Positions 1-10,594 of a DNA stretch of 64,000 nucleotides are shown here, piece after piece (the first letter of the stretch is position 1; each line of letters opens with the position of its first letter). A program made the position numbers and the translations under genes. The notes beneath the pieces are model-generated. The model worked only from the letters and a program-made list of their open reading frames with translations. It did not search any database and was not told the DNA's origin. Location: NCBI GenBank assembly GCA_945910005.1, contig OX246745.1, forward strand, positions 36,419,670 through 36,483,669, read 5' to 3'. This DNA is from Isoperla grammatica. Lineage: Eukaryota > Arthropoda > Insecta > Plecoptera > Perlodidae.

Positions 1-1395
1 ATTATTTTATACTTTTTAGTCTTAAAGAATCTTGCAATCGAATATATATTGAATATCGATTGATTAATTAATTATGATAGTTTAATTGATTATTTAGTAA
101 ATAAGACAATTGATTCATGTTTTGTCATTAAGAATACGTCTGTGTGCAAACTTTCAGCTCAATTCGACGTTCGAAGGTGAGTGTTTTATCGATCCCCATA
201 TATAACATCAATTAATAAATTATGATGGCTTAATTGATTATTTAGTAAATAAATATGACAATTGATTCATGTATTGCCATTAAGAATACGTCTGTGTGAA
301 AACTTTCAACTCGATTCGACGTAGGAAAGTGGGTGAAATATCGATTCCCATATAAAACATTAATTAATTATGATGAATTAACTGACTATTTTTAGTAAAT
401 ATGACAATTGATACGTGTATTGTCATTAAGAATACGTCTGTGTGAAAACTTTCAGCTCAATTCGACGTTCGGAAGTGGGTTAAACATCGATTCCCATATA
501 AAACATTAATTAATTATGATGAATTAATTGAATATTTAGTAAATATGACAATTGATTCGTGTATTGTCATTAAAAATACGTCTGTGTGAAAACTTTCAGC
601 TCAATTAAACGTTGGAAAGTGGGTGAAATATCGATTTCCATATAAAACATCAATATATTAATTAATTATGATAAATAAATTGATTATTTAGTAAATATGA
701 CAATTGATTCGTGTATTGTCATAAAGAACACGTCTGTGTGAAAAATTTTAACTCGATTTGACGTTGGGAAGTGGTTAAACATCGATTCCCATATAAAACA
801 TCAATTAATTAATTATGATGAATTAATTGATTATTTTGTTAATATGACACATGATTCGTGTAAAGTCATTACGAATACGTCTGTGTGAAAACTTTCAACT
901 CGATTTGACGTTGGGAAGTGGGTTGTACATCGATTTCCATATAAAACATTAATTAATTAATTATGATAAATTAATTGACGATTTAGTAAATTTGAGAATT
1001 GATTCGTGTATTGTCATTAGGAGTACGTCTGTGTGAAAACTTTCAATTCGATTTGACGTTGAAAAGTGGGTTAAACATCGATTTCCATATAAAAAATGAA
1101 TTAATTAATTATGATGAATTAATTGACAATTTAGTAAATATGACAATTAATTCATGTATTGTCATTAAAAATACGTCCGCGTGCAAAATTTCAGCTTGAT
1201 CGGACATTTAAAAGTAGGTGAAATATCGATTCAAAGATTCATTGATTTCCATGAAAAACATTAATTAATTAATTATGATGAATTAATTGACCATTTAGTA
1301 AATATGACAGTTGATTCATGTATTGTCATCAAGAATACATTTGTGTAAAAAATTTCAGCTTGATCGGACATATAGATAGAGGTGGAATATCGATT
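1..1395. repeat. Degenerate ~148-bp tandem satellite, about nine copies
   Basis: The anchor TACGTCTGTGTG, or a close variant, recurs at 135, 287, 433, 577, 729, 876, 1024, 1172 and 1336, giving spacings of 144-164 bp and mostly 146-152. Each unit also has an AT-rich block (ATTAATTATGATGAATTAATTG), GACAATTGATTC, and ATCGATT followed by CCATATAAAACAT. Copies differ by many substitutions and small indels, so the array is old. It starts at or before the window edge and fades after about 1395. Short open frames inside it are chance. The period is close to nucleosome length, which is common in satellites. Confidence 0.9.
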
Positions 1396-3195
1396 CAAAT
1401 ATTCCGTCCAGACAAACAAGGCAAGTTAATATAAGCGTTGTAAAATTAACAACAATTCAAGAATGCGCATTACAAAATGTTTTCTTATTTCCATAGCTAT
1501 TATACTTCCCGAAATTGTTGAATGCAGTGCAATGTGCGTTGCTAAGAATTTTCGTTGTCATTCTGTCTTGTGTTTTCGCCGCGGTCCGCCACCGTTAATA
1601 ACAGTTATTGACAGCATTTGAAATGTAATTTCTGCCTCTAATACGTATCAGATTGCGTGTACATTAGTAAATTCGTGACCGGACAAAAATTTACTATAAG
1701 ATAGCCACCTCACATTTTGCTGTTACTGTGTTTCAGAAATATATTTTTGAGGTAACTTTTGTGTAACTTTGCCAATATTTATCAAATCGCCATAAAATGA
1801 ACATATTCGTAAACGGCAAAAGCGTTAAAAAAATATGGCTATCTCACATTTTGCCGCCATTTTGTTTCAGAAAAAATGTTTGCAGTAACTATGGTGTAAC
1901 TTTGTAACTTTTCGAACGATTTTGTCTCAAAACTATACACCTTCAATCCACATCGAGGCTTGTGGATGGTCGAAATTTCAAGTTGATCGGACTTTCCGTT
2001 CGACCGCTATCGACAGACATAAAAAAAAACCCACACAGAACGAAGTGCCATAAGAGCCAAGTGGAGACGCTCGCTTCGCTCGCTTAATTATTGAATTTAT
2101 TTCCTAGTTACCCGATTTTACGATTTTCAGCTGGTCAAGTGTGATTGGAGAATTGTAGATTGCGATTGCAATTGGCGACTACAATCTACGATTAAAATTG
2201 TAGTGTGATATGGACTTTATCAGTTTTCCAACCACCCAATTCAGAAATTATCCTAAGGTTGTTTGCCAAGTTAAACATTATAGTCATTCAACTTCTTCGC
2301 AAAAACTAACTGACACAAACACTGAGGTCGGAGATTGATTATTATGTAGTCGAAGATGTTAACATTTAAAACATCGCTTATACTGTAACGGATGCTGAAC
2401 AGATACCACATTTTATTATGACCTCAGCATTCATTCTGGAGGAAATGATGTGAAATGTTCTGATAACAACATTATGCTTACTTTTTTTGTACCTGTTTGT
2501 CAGTTTTAGGGTCTTGCTTGTCTGATTCTATGAATTAAAGGCGTAAGATAGGTATTTTAATTAGATATTAATTTACACATTCCATTTCTTAGAAGAAAAA
2601 ACCATTTGAAATGTAATACATCACTTGGTAGTATTTATTTTCGAATGCGAGATTGGAATGTTACGGATTTAATAAAGATTGTTTTTTCCATAGAACAAAA
2701 TATTTATTAAATATTTAGCTAGGTTTATCCCAGGAGAACGATATTGTTAAATGTTTGCTCACTTGTTATTTTTCTTGTAACTGACGACTCAAAAAAACAA
2801 ATAGGTATAAAAAAACAAGCCCTGAATGTGTTGCATTTAAAAAAAATATTTATGGACGTGTTGAATGCAAGAAAAGATATGGAAAAGTAGTCCCCAACTT
2901 TGTATAAAATTATATTTTATTTTTCTGTCACATTTTATCTCATTGAAGACTTCAGAAGATATTCGTTCTATAGGTATCCGATTCATCGTATTAATAAATA
3001 TGCTTACATGCATTTATGTTTATGTATTATGCTAACGTGTCGATAAACACTTTATTAACATTGTTATTGGCCATGAAATACAAATGTGAGTTTCAAATCT
3101 AGGAATTTAGTCCGTGCATTACCCATAGATTTGTAAGGAACAAGGACTTCATCCCGACATTTGCACCTCAAATCTACATCTGGCGGAGAACAATT
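1396..3195. other. AT-rich non-coding DNA, no gene recognised
   Basis: I see no open frame with a recognisable protein, no RNA gene and no clean terminal repeats. Two related lines near 1690-1730 and 1830-1870 share ATAGCCACCTCACATTTTGC-like text followed by TTTGTTTCAGAAA, suggesting a second weak local duplication. A small hairpin with 8-bp arms (GTAGATTG/CAATCTAC) lies at 2155-2189. Confidence 0.5.
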
Positions 3196-3196
3196 A

Positions 3197-3395
3197 TGTA
3201 CATGTGGCTCCAGCTAACTTGTAACGTTTCAGCCGTCCGGGCCGGATAACTTAGCTAGAGACATAATAAATGTGATGTTGCTGTAAAAACAAAAGGATCG
3301 AATCTCACGTCCTTGACAACACACGTAGCATATGTACACGTGTCTCCAGCTAACTTGTCTGGTCCTGATAACTTAGCTTGAGCTACTCATAAAAG
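3197..3395. repeat. Two diverged direct copies, ~136-bp spacing
   Basis: TGTACATGTGGCTCCAGCTAACTTGT at 3197 is echoed by TGTACACGTGTCTCCAGC and the same continuation at 3333. Each is followed within about 45 bases by a CTGATAACTTAGCT-like segment (CCGGATAACTTAGCT in the first). The copies lie just downstream, in minus-strand sense, of the candidate exon at 3409-3487. Confidence 0.5.
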
Positions 3396-3408
3396 CAGCA
3401 GCACTTAC

Positions 3409-3487
3409 CTGGGTGTGAACCGCACGACAGGAAGCTCAGCGAGTCGATGATCAGACACCCTGATGGCTGATACAGATGTACACGGTT
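3409..3487 (-). CDS. Candidate internal exon of an unidentified host gene (79 bp)
   Basis: On the minus strand the segment is bounded by an acceptor-like TTTGTTTCAG before 3487 and a strong donor GTAAGTGC after 3409. Two of its three frames are open across the whole exon. One reads with a core CLIIDSLSFLSCGSHP; the other reads VSAIRVSDHRLAELPVV. The local composition is more GC-rich and less repetitive than the flanks, as expected of a coding exon in AT-rich DNA. I do not recognise the protein, and no neighbouring exon could be joined with confidence. It could still be a chance pairing of splice-like signals. Confidence 0.4.
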
Positions 3488-3701
3488 CTGAAACAAATCA
3501 CAACAATGTTCACTCCACCGACTTCATACCTTATTGATGCCACACTCGTTTTTATCTCTAGACAAGTATTTCTCTCGCGAGATATACAACAGTCTGTTCA
3601 CGTTTCATTTTATCTTCTTATTTTTTATGCACAGTGTTGGTAGAATTTACAAATCGGAAACACTTTTGATCAGAATATTGAATCGCAAAAAGAAAAAAGA
3701 G

Positions 3702-4533
3702 ACAACATAACACAAAGCCAATTGTTCGCTATTTGTCTCTGTATTATACAGTGGCTACGAAGACTTTTGACAACAACATAACACAAAGCCAATTGTTCGC
3801 TATTTGTCTCTGTATTATACAGTGGCTACGAAGACTTTTGACAACAACATAACACAAAGCCAATTGTTCGCTATTTGTCTCTGTATTATACAGTGGCTAC
3901 GAATATATTTGACAACAACATAACACAAAGCCAATTGTTCGCTATTTGTCTCTGTATTATACAGTGGCTACGAAGACTTTTGACAACAACATAACACAAA
4001 GCCAATTGTTCGCTATTTGTCTCTGTATTATACAGTGGCTACGAAGACTTTTGACAACAACATAACACAAAGCCAATTGTTCGCTATTTGTCTCTGTATT
4101 ATACAGTGGCTACGAAGACTTTTGACAACAACATAACACAAAGCCAATTGTTCGCTATTTGTCTCTGTATTATACAGTGGCTACGAAGACTTTTGACAAC
4201 AACATAACACAAAGCCAATTGTTCGCTATTTGTCTCTGTATTATACAGTGGCTACGAAGACTTTTGACAACAACATAACACAAAGCCAATTGTTCGCTAT
4301 TTGTCTCTGTATTATACAGTGGCTACGAAGACTTTTGACAACAACATAACACAAAGCCAATTGTTCGCTATTTGTCTCTGTATTATACAGTGGCTACGAA
4401 GACTTTTGACAACAACATAACACAAAGCCAATTGTTCGCTATTTGTCTCTGTATTATACAGTGGCCACGAAGACTTTTGACAACAACATAACACAAAGCC
4501 AATTGTTCGCTATTTGTCTCTGTATTATACAGT
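3702..4533. repeat. 71-bp minisatellite, ~11.7 nearly identical copies
   Basis: ATTGTTCGCT recurs at 3721, 3792, 3863, 3934, 4005, 4076, 4147, 4218, 4289, 4360, 4431 and 4502, exactly every 71 bp. Copies are identical except for a few changes, such as GAATATATTTG near 3901 and GGCCACG near 4464. There are no variable spacers, so this is not a CRISPR array. A 60-codon minus-strand open frame here is a by-product of the repeat. Confidence 0.97.
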
Positions 4534-4990
4534 TATTTTCTAATTAATAATTTAGTTATATTAATATTTTGTTAATTACATTTTTGTTTCAAATGTGTAA
4601 TATTCACACACACACATATTGCAGAGTACAAATCATAGAGTTTGATATGTCACATGCTATGTGTTTGAACACAATTTTTATATTGATTGATTTATTAATA
4701 ATGTAATCAATCAAAAATTTAATTGTGACTCCTATAAAAGTTATTTCCTGTTAGTATAATTGTGTTTTAACTATAAAAGTGATAGTTGAGGTGGTATATT
4801 GGCATCTTATTATCACGTTTTATGTAAAATTAAGTTTTTTATTAATTGCGCAATGAACTTAATTACTGTTGCTTAAATTTTTCTTTAATCGCACCAATAA
4901 TATAACATGATTTTATTTAATTTAATACCTCACTTGACTATATTGAGTTCATTTAGTCGAGAAAAGCTCAATTTAATTAATTATTTAATT
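4534..4990. other. AT-rich non-coding DNA with a short CA tract
   Basis: Only a short (CA)n tract near 4606-4617 stands out. No coding frame, RNA gene or terminal repeat was seen. Confidence 0.5.
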
Positions 4991-5798
4991 TGAATCAATA
5001 AGTCGTCAACCATAATTAGTATAGTTTGGAGCCATCAATGTTTGGATTCAACATACTCAAATTAGTCAAAGTGCAAATTTTCACGTTTGTTTTACTTTTT
5101 GCACTAATTTTAGATATCTTTACTCCACTATATTTTACTGCGTCTAACTCTGTCCATTTTTGATATTCCAGCCATACTGCGGATGAATTTCTTTTGTCAC
5201 CTGTATCTTACTTACTACAAGTATGCTATAAGGAACATCTAAAGAAATATCCAGTAGGAGACGTATTTTAGTAACAGCATATAATTCTATAAAGAGAAGA
5301 CAAAGTCCAGATGAAAAAACATTACAAATAAAATGTCCAGAGAGGTTATTGGCTGTCCTCGTAGATGTAATAGCTTCTTGAAGCTCTAATACACGTGCCA
5401 ATAATATTATTGCTGATAGTCATTTACTTTTTATTGATAGTAATATCAATTTTCTTACTTAACACAAAATAATTATAGCTTCGATTTCTACAACCTTGAC
5501 TACGAGCTAGTCGGATACGATATAAAGCTTCTACCGTGCGACCATTTCAAAGAAGGAGAATGAGATTTTAATGATCAAATCATGCTTTGCACATACATTC
5601 TCAAAAATAAGTGAAATGTTCAAACAAATGTAAAATATTGTAGACTTAGTTCGGTATGAACTAGAGAACAAGTAAGAACGTAAGAAAGTAAGAACACGTT
5701 TTAGATATTGGTATCACTTATAAAACGGTTTTTATTTTGATTAACAATCTAGGTACCAAAATAACAACCCTAAAAATAGTTACTCGTGAAAACATGAC

Positions 5799-5820
5799 GG
5801 GGGGGGGGGGGGGGGGGGGG
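5799..5820 (+). repeat. Poly-G run (22 G), copy A
   Basis: Twenty-two consecutive G follow ATGAC and precede a near palindrome GCAATCAAATTTTGATTGC. The matching run in copy B (9450-9466) has 17 G. Homopolymer length differences are expected from slippage or sequencing error. Confidence 0.95.
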
Positions 5821-6803
5821 CTGCAATCAAATTTTGATTGCATGCACACTCCATGGTCACACACAGTAGACTATTCACTTGTCCAAACGCAAGTGCACGA
5901 TTAGGAAGAAGCTGAAATTCTCAAAACATATAAAATTATTAGTTTGCTTTACATTTTCTTGTTACCCAGGGAAGAATATCTCGTACATGGTAATTCCCAG
6001 AAGAACAAATATTGTCGAGCAATAACCCCAAAATGTGTGATTTCGTTAATGTTGTACTGCTTTCTCTATGGGAAAGGTTTTTTTACCATATAAATATTAA
6101 ATGGACAAAAAAAAATTACGTCAAAACATATCCTAATAATATTATATAAAAAACATTTCGGGCTAGTATTACGCCACGTCGTAGATACTTACAACCCATT
6201 AAAGTTCCTGGACTGTTATCAGGATATATAAAAAAGATTATTAATTATTAATTTTGTCATAAATGGGAACATCTGTTTTTGTTTCGTTTTGCCTGAATAC
6301 GGAAGAGACTTTAATCCACGTGGTATTAATATTGAAACTATAATTAAAACACCATCATAGACGCGAGGAATGACACAAAACTCTCTTAGCCAGAATTCAA
6401 TACTTTAGGTGTTAATTTCATTGGCCTCAATCGCCCGTCTCAAGTATAGTACTTTTATTTTAGAAACTGCTCTCAAGTTGGATATTTCTATAGCTTGAAA
6501 ACTCATTAAGACATTCATTTGATGCAAGCACCGTACTAACGCGAGACTTAGCATTCAAATTGATTTACTTTTCATTATGTTAGCACACTAAGTTTTATAA
6601 TTATTCATTGAAGTTTGTTTGTACTGTGCGAGCATCAAACCGGAGATGAGTGGGGGAACCAACACTTGAGCGGGATGTACAGCGGCCGCTCAGAGGTTAA
6701 TTACTACTACAACAAAGCGTGTGTACGTGCGTATGTGTACAGTTTATGACCGCCGGCTTCTCAGCTTCGTTTCTTTTATCATCGTCATACTCATAATCAC
6801 TAT

Positions 6804-6864
6804 GGATATTATTATTATTATTATTATAATTACTATTATTATTATAATTATTATTATTATTATT
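6804..6864. repeat. (ATT)n microsatellite left of MITE
   Basis: This is an interrupted ATT/TAA tract. With 7372-7448 it forms one tract split by the MITE insertion; copy B shows the unsplit version at 10450-10594. Confidence 0.9.
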
Positions 6865-7369
6865 TGTTCGCGCCTACCTCTCTAGTTTGTAATTTCATAT
6901 ACAGGTTTAAGTCTCTTCCGGTTGTTTACGTCACGTCCTTCTACGCCCTTCGCTCTTATCTCGATTTCCCCTCCCCTTGTGACGTATGCATGTTTTCGTG
7001 TTTGAGCTGCAATGTGCAGTCCCCAGTCTGGTTTCATCTCTCGTACGTGTCTGGTGTCATCTCTCCTTCGAACCACTTGCGGACTCCGAGCGTCGAGCTC
7101 AACTTTGTCTACCCGCTGCTGCTTGTGGTTCGAGCCTCTCTTGAGGCGTTTTTCTTACTCTTTCTTTCTTCTCCTTTCAACCCTGGGTTCTTTATTCTTT
7201 TCTTTACCTAGCAAACTACTAGTCTCTGCACTTCGGCATCACGCTATTCTCCACTTCACTGCATTTTCGGTAAGTTCATTTCAAAATATACAGTCCACTT
7301 TCAGTTCTTATTATACAATCTTTTCTCTCTACTTCCCCGCGCTAACATTTTTTGAGAGGTAGGCGCGAA

Positions 7370-7371
<2 letters not shown>
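6865..7371. mobile_element. 507-bp MITE with 18-bp terminal inverted repeats
   Basis: The left end reads TGTTCGCGCCTACCTCTC and the right end is its exact reverse complement, GAGAGGTAGGCGCGAACA. The element sits inside (ATT)n and is missing at the same place in duplicated copy B, which gives an empty-site comparison. The target duplication cannot be read because the flanks are ATT repeats. Open frames inside it show no recognisable transposase, so it is non-autonomous. The family is undetermined. Confidence 0.9.
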
Positions 7372-7419
<48 letters not shown>

Positions 7420-7448
7420 GAATTATTATTTTTATTATTATTATTATT
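7372..7448. repeat. (ATT)n microsatellite at 3' end of retroelement copy A
   Basis: An ATT tract directly abuts the 3' terminus (minus-strand sense) of the Dong/R4-like copy that starts at 7449. Confidence 0.9.
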
Positions 7449-8637
7449 TTATTGTTGCAATACACACAAACTCGGTCAAAACCGGCAAAAACATGTTGTA
7501 CGGACATAAATGTCAAGTATTTCCATGTGTTTACCTTATTAAAATCTACTAAGAACTACTTAATATATCATTGTCCACAATATTTTTTCCAAACCGAACT
7601 GTGGATGCTATGTACGGTCGTGGCCGATTTGTACTCATCCCAGCATTCGCTCTTTGTACGGTGGAAACCACGAAAACCACCATCGGGATGGAGAACTTCT
7701 TGAAGTCTTCATTCTTCTTAGTTCAAATATTTTCGCACTATCCTACACGTGTTCAAAATAATTGCTTTTTGCATCTCGATGTATATGTTCGGTTGGAGAC
7801 CAATTAGTTCAATACTGTCATGGAGTTTACGTGGAACAATGCCATTTGCTGATATAAATAACGCTATAACAGTTACATTATTCTGCTTCCACAACTTTTT
7901 TATTTCAATAGATAATTCCTTTTATCTGTCTATCTTTTCCCGCCAAGTTGTCTCTATATTGTGGCATAAAGGGACGGCAACATCAATTAAAATCGTTTCT
8001 TGTTTCTTCTTGTCAATAAATATAATATCCGGTCTATTGTGATGTATGGTTTGGTCTGTTATAACTGCGATCGTAATATAATTTGTAGTCTTTACTATCT
8101 AATACCTTTTCAGGCTTGTATTTGTAATACGCAGTGGTTGTGTTTATAAGTTTATACTTCATGGCTAATTTTTGATGTATAATGTTTGCAACTTGGTAAT
8201 GCTTATGAAGATAATCTGTTTGACAAAGCATTTAGCACCCAGATACGATATTCTATTTCGGAGGCTTTCACGGCCGGAGTCAACTATACTATCTTGGTTT
8301 TCCGGGTACAACCGTGTTAAAAGGTTGAACCAATCCAACGTTTCGCCCATATTGCAATGGGCTTCTTCAGGGACCTTCGTGGAGTGTTGACACTGACACC
8401 AACAACTGTCACGAGGGGGAACTCTGGACAGTGATGCTAACAGAATAACAACCGCTATCGCAAAGCCCATTGCAATATGGGCGAAACGTTGGATTGGTTC
8501 CACCTTTTGACACGGTTGTACCCGGAAAACCACGATAGTACAGATACGATATGTTCAATTGTTTCGCCGTTCATATTACATTTTCTAAATTTATCTTCCA
8601 CTGTGACGTCTTTCAGTATGTATTTTTTGTAATTGTT
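7449..8637 (-). pseudogene. Dong/R4-like non-LTR retrotransposon, 3' fragment (copy A)
   Basis: The minus-strand translation gives the C-terminal part of a retrotransposon protein: a CCHC-type finger region (KCNMNGETIEHIVS), then KYKPEKVLDSKDYK, then a restriction-like endonuclease signature with RPDIIFID and ILIDVAVP. The same protein is read continuously in the copy at 34006-35214. Copy A is broken by the foldback insertion at 8250-8540, by a 2-base deletion near 8069, and by a change of the first finger cysteine to phenylalanine (DKFRKC against DKCRKC). It is truncated at 8637 by the duplication breakpoint. The 3' end abuts (ATT)n, matching the known preference of Dong-type elements for TAA repeats. 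Confidence 0.9.
8250..8540. mobile_element. Foldback element with Penelope/hammerhead-like arms, in copy A
   Basis: It is inserted in the retrotransposon coding region and flanked by the direct repeat CAGATACGAT (8240-8249 and 8541-8550). The uninterrupted site is seen near 34535. The arms are inverted repeats of about 80 bp (left TTTTCCGGGTACAACCGTG, right CACGGTTGTACCCGGAAAA). Each arm includes AACGTTTCGCCCATATTGC or its complement. On the minus strand the left arm reads CTGAAGA, then the self-paired AGCCCATTGCAATATGGGC, then GAAACGTTGG. That is the layout of a hammerhead core with one box altered. There is no open frame of note. Confidence 0.85.
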
Positions 8638-9449
8638 GTTGTGAATCAATAAGTCGTCAACCATAATTAGTATAGTTTGGAGCCATCAATGTTTGGATTC
8701 AACATACTCAAATTAGTCAAAGTGCAAATTTTCACGTTTGTTTTACTTTTTGCACTAATTTTAGATATCTTTACTCCACTATATTTTACTGCGTCTAACT
8801 CTGTCCATTTTTGATATTCCAGCCATACTGCGGATGAATTTCTTTTGTCACCTGTATCTTACTTACTACAAGTATGCTATAAGGAACATCTAAAGAAATA
8901 TCCAGTAGGAGACGTATTTTAGTAACAGCATATAATTCTATAAAGAGAAGACAAAGTCCAGATGAAAAAACATTACAAATAAAATGTCCAGAGAGGTTAT
9001 TGGCTGTCCTCGTAGATGTAATAGCTTCTTGAAGCTCTAATACACGTGCCAATAATATTATTGCTGATAGTCATTTACTTTTTATTGATAGTAATATCAA
9101 TTTTCTTACTTAACACAAAATAATTATAGCTTCGATTTCTACAACCTTGACTACGAGCTAGTCGGATACGATATAAAGCTTCTACCGTGCGACCATTTCA
9201 AAGAAGGAGAATGAGATTTTAATGATCAAATCATGCTTTGCACATACATTCTCAAAAATAAGTGAAATGTTCAAACAAATGTAAAATATTGTAGACTTAG
9301 TTCGGTATGAACTAGAGAACAAGTAAGAACGTAAGAAAGTAAGAACACGTTTTAGATATTGGTATCACTTATAAAACGGTTTTTATTTTGATTAACAATC
9401 TAGGTACCAAAATAACAACCCTAAAAATAGTTACTCGTGAAAACATGAC

Positions 9450-9466
9450 GGGGGGGGGGGGGGGGG
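9450..9466 (+). repeat. Poly-G run (17 G), copy B
   Basis: This is the counterpart of the 22-G run in copy A, with the same flanks. Confidence 0.95.
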
Positions 9467-10449
9467 CTGCAATCAAATTTTGATTGCATGCACACTCCAT
9501 GGTCACACACAGTAGACTATTCACTTGTCCAAACGCAAGTGCACGATTAGGAAGAAGCTGAAATTCTCAAAACATATAAAATTATTAGTTTGCTTTACAT
9601 TTTCTTGTTACCCAGGGAAGAATATCTCGTACATGGTAATTCCCAGAAGAACAAATATTGTCGAGCAATAACCCCAAAATGTGTGATTTCGTTAATGTTG
9701 TACTGCTTTCTCTATGGGAAAGGTTTTTTTACCATATAAATATTAAATGGACAAAAAAAAATTACGTCAAAACATATCCTAATAATATTATATAAAAAAC
9801 ATTTCGGGCTAGTATTACGCCACGTCGTAGATACTTACAACCCATTAAAGTTCCTGGACTGTTATCAGGATATATAAAAAAGATTATTAATTATTAATTT
9901 TGTCATAAATGGGAACATCTGTTTTTGTTTCGTTTTGCCTGAATACGGAAGAGACTTTAATCCACGTGGTATTAATATTGAAACTATAATTAAAACACCA
10001 TCATAGACGCGAGGAATGACACAAAACTCTCTTAGCCAGAATTCAATACTTTAGGTGTTAATTTCATTGGCCTCAATCGCCCGTCTCAAGTATAGTACTT
10101 TTATTTTAGAAACTGCTCTCAAGTTGGATATTTCTATAGCTTGAAAACTCATTAAGACATTCATTTGATGCAAGCACCGTACTAACGCGAGACTTAGCAT
10201 TCAAATTGATTTACTTTTCATTATGTTAGCACACTAAGTTTTATAATTATTCATTGAAGTTTGTTTGTACTGTGCGAGCATCAAACCGGAGATGAGTGGG
10301 GGAACCAACACTTGAGCGGGATGTACAGCGGCCGCTCAGAGGTTAATTACTACTACAACAAAGCGTGTGTACGTGCGTATGTGTACAGTTTATGACCGCC
10401 GGCTTCTCAGCTTCGTTTCTTTTATCATCGTCATACTCATAATCACTAT

Positions 10450-10492
10450 GGATATTATTATTATTATTATTATAATTACTATTATTATTATA

Positions 10493-10565
<73 letters not shown>

Positions 10566-10594
10566 GAATTATTATTTTTATTATAATTATTATT
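10450..10594. repeat. (ATT)n microsatellite, copy B
   Basis: A long, nearly pure ATT tract abuts the 3' end of the retrotransposon copy at 10595. It is the unsplit counterpart of 6804-6864 plus 7372-7448. Long poly-isoleucine or poly-tyrosine frames across it are artefacts. Confidence 0.95.

Larger units (their letters stand above)
4991..8637. repeat. Tandem duplication, copy A
   Basis: This segment is repeated in direct orientation at 8642-11785 with near identity. Both copies begin TGAATCAATAAGTCGTCAAC and both end TTTTTTGTAATTGTT, inside the Dong/R4-like element. Copy A is about 500 bp longer, mainly because of the MITE at 6865-7371. Other differences are the length of a G run (22 against 17), (ATT)n length, and a 2-base deletion in copy A near 8069 (CTGCGATCG against CTGCCCGATCG). 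The left boundary in copy A joins unrelated AT-rich DNA. The high identity means either a recent event or an assembly artefact from unmerged haplotypes. Confidence 0.95.

Noticed and set aside
3702..4533. CRISPR array
   Set aside because: The 71-bp repeats are back to back with no variable spacers, in clearly eukaryotic DNA with no cas genes.
5144..5401. 85-codon minus-strand frame, repeated identically at 8795-9052
   Set aside because: Identity is explained by the tandem duplication, not by selection. There is no known domain and no clear splice sites. It remains possible as an exon but is not supported.
6864..7362. 115-116 codon frames inside the 507-bp MITE
   Set aside because: They begin or end in the terminal inverted repeat and show no transposase or other domain.
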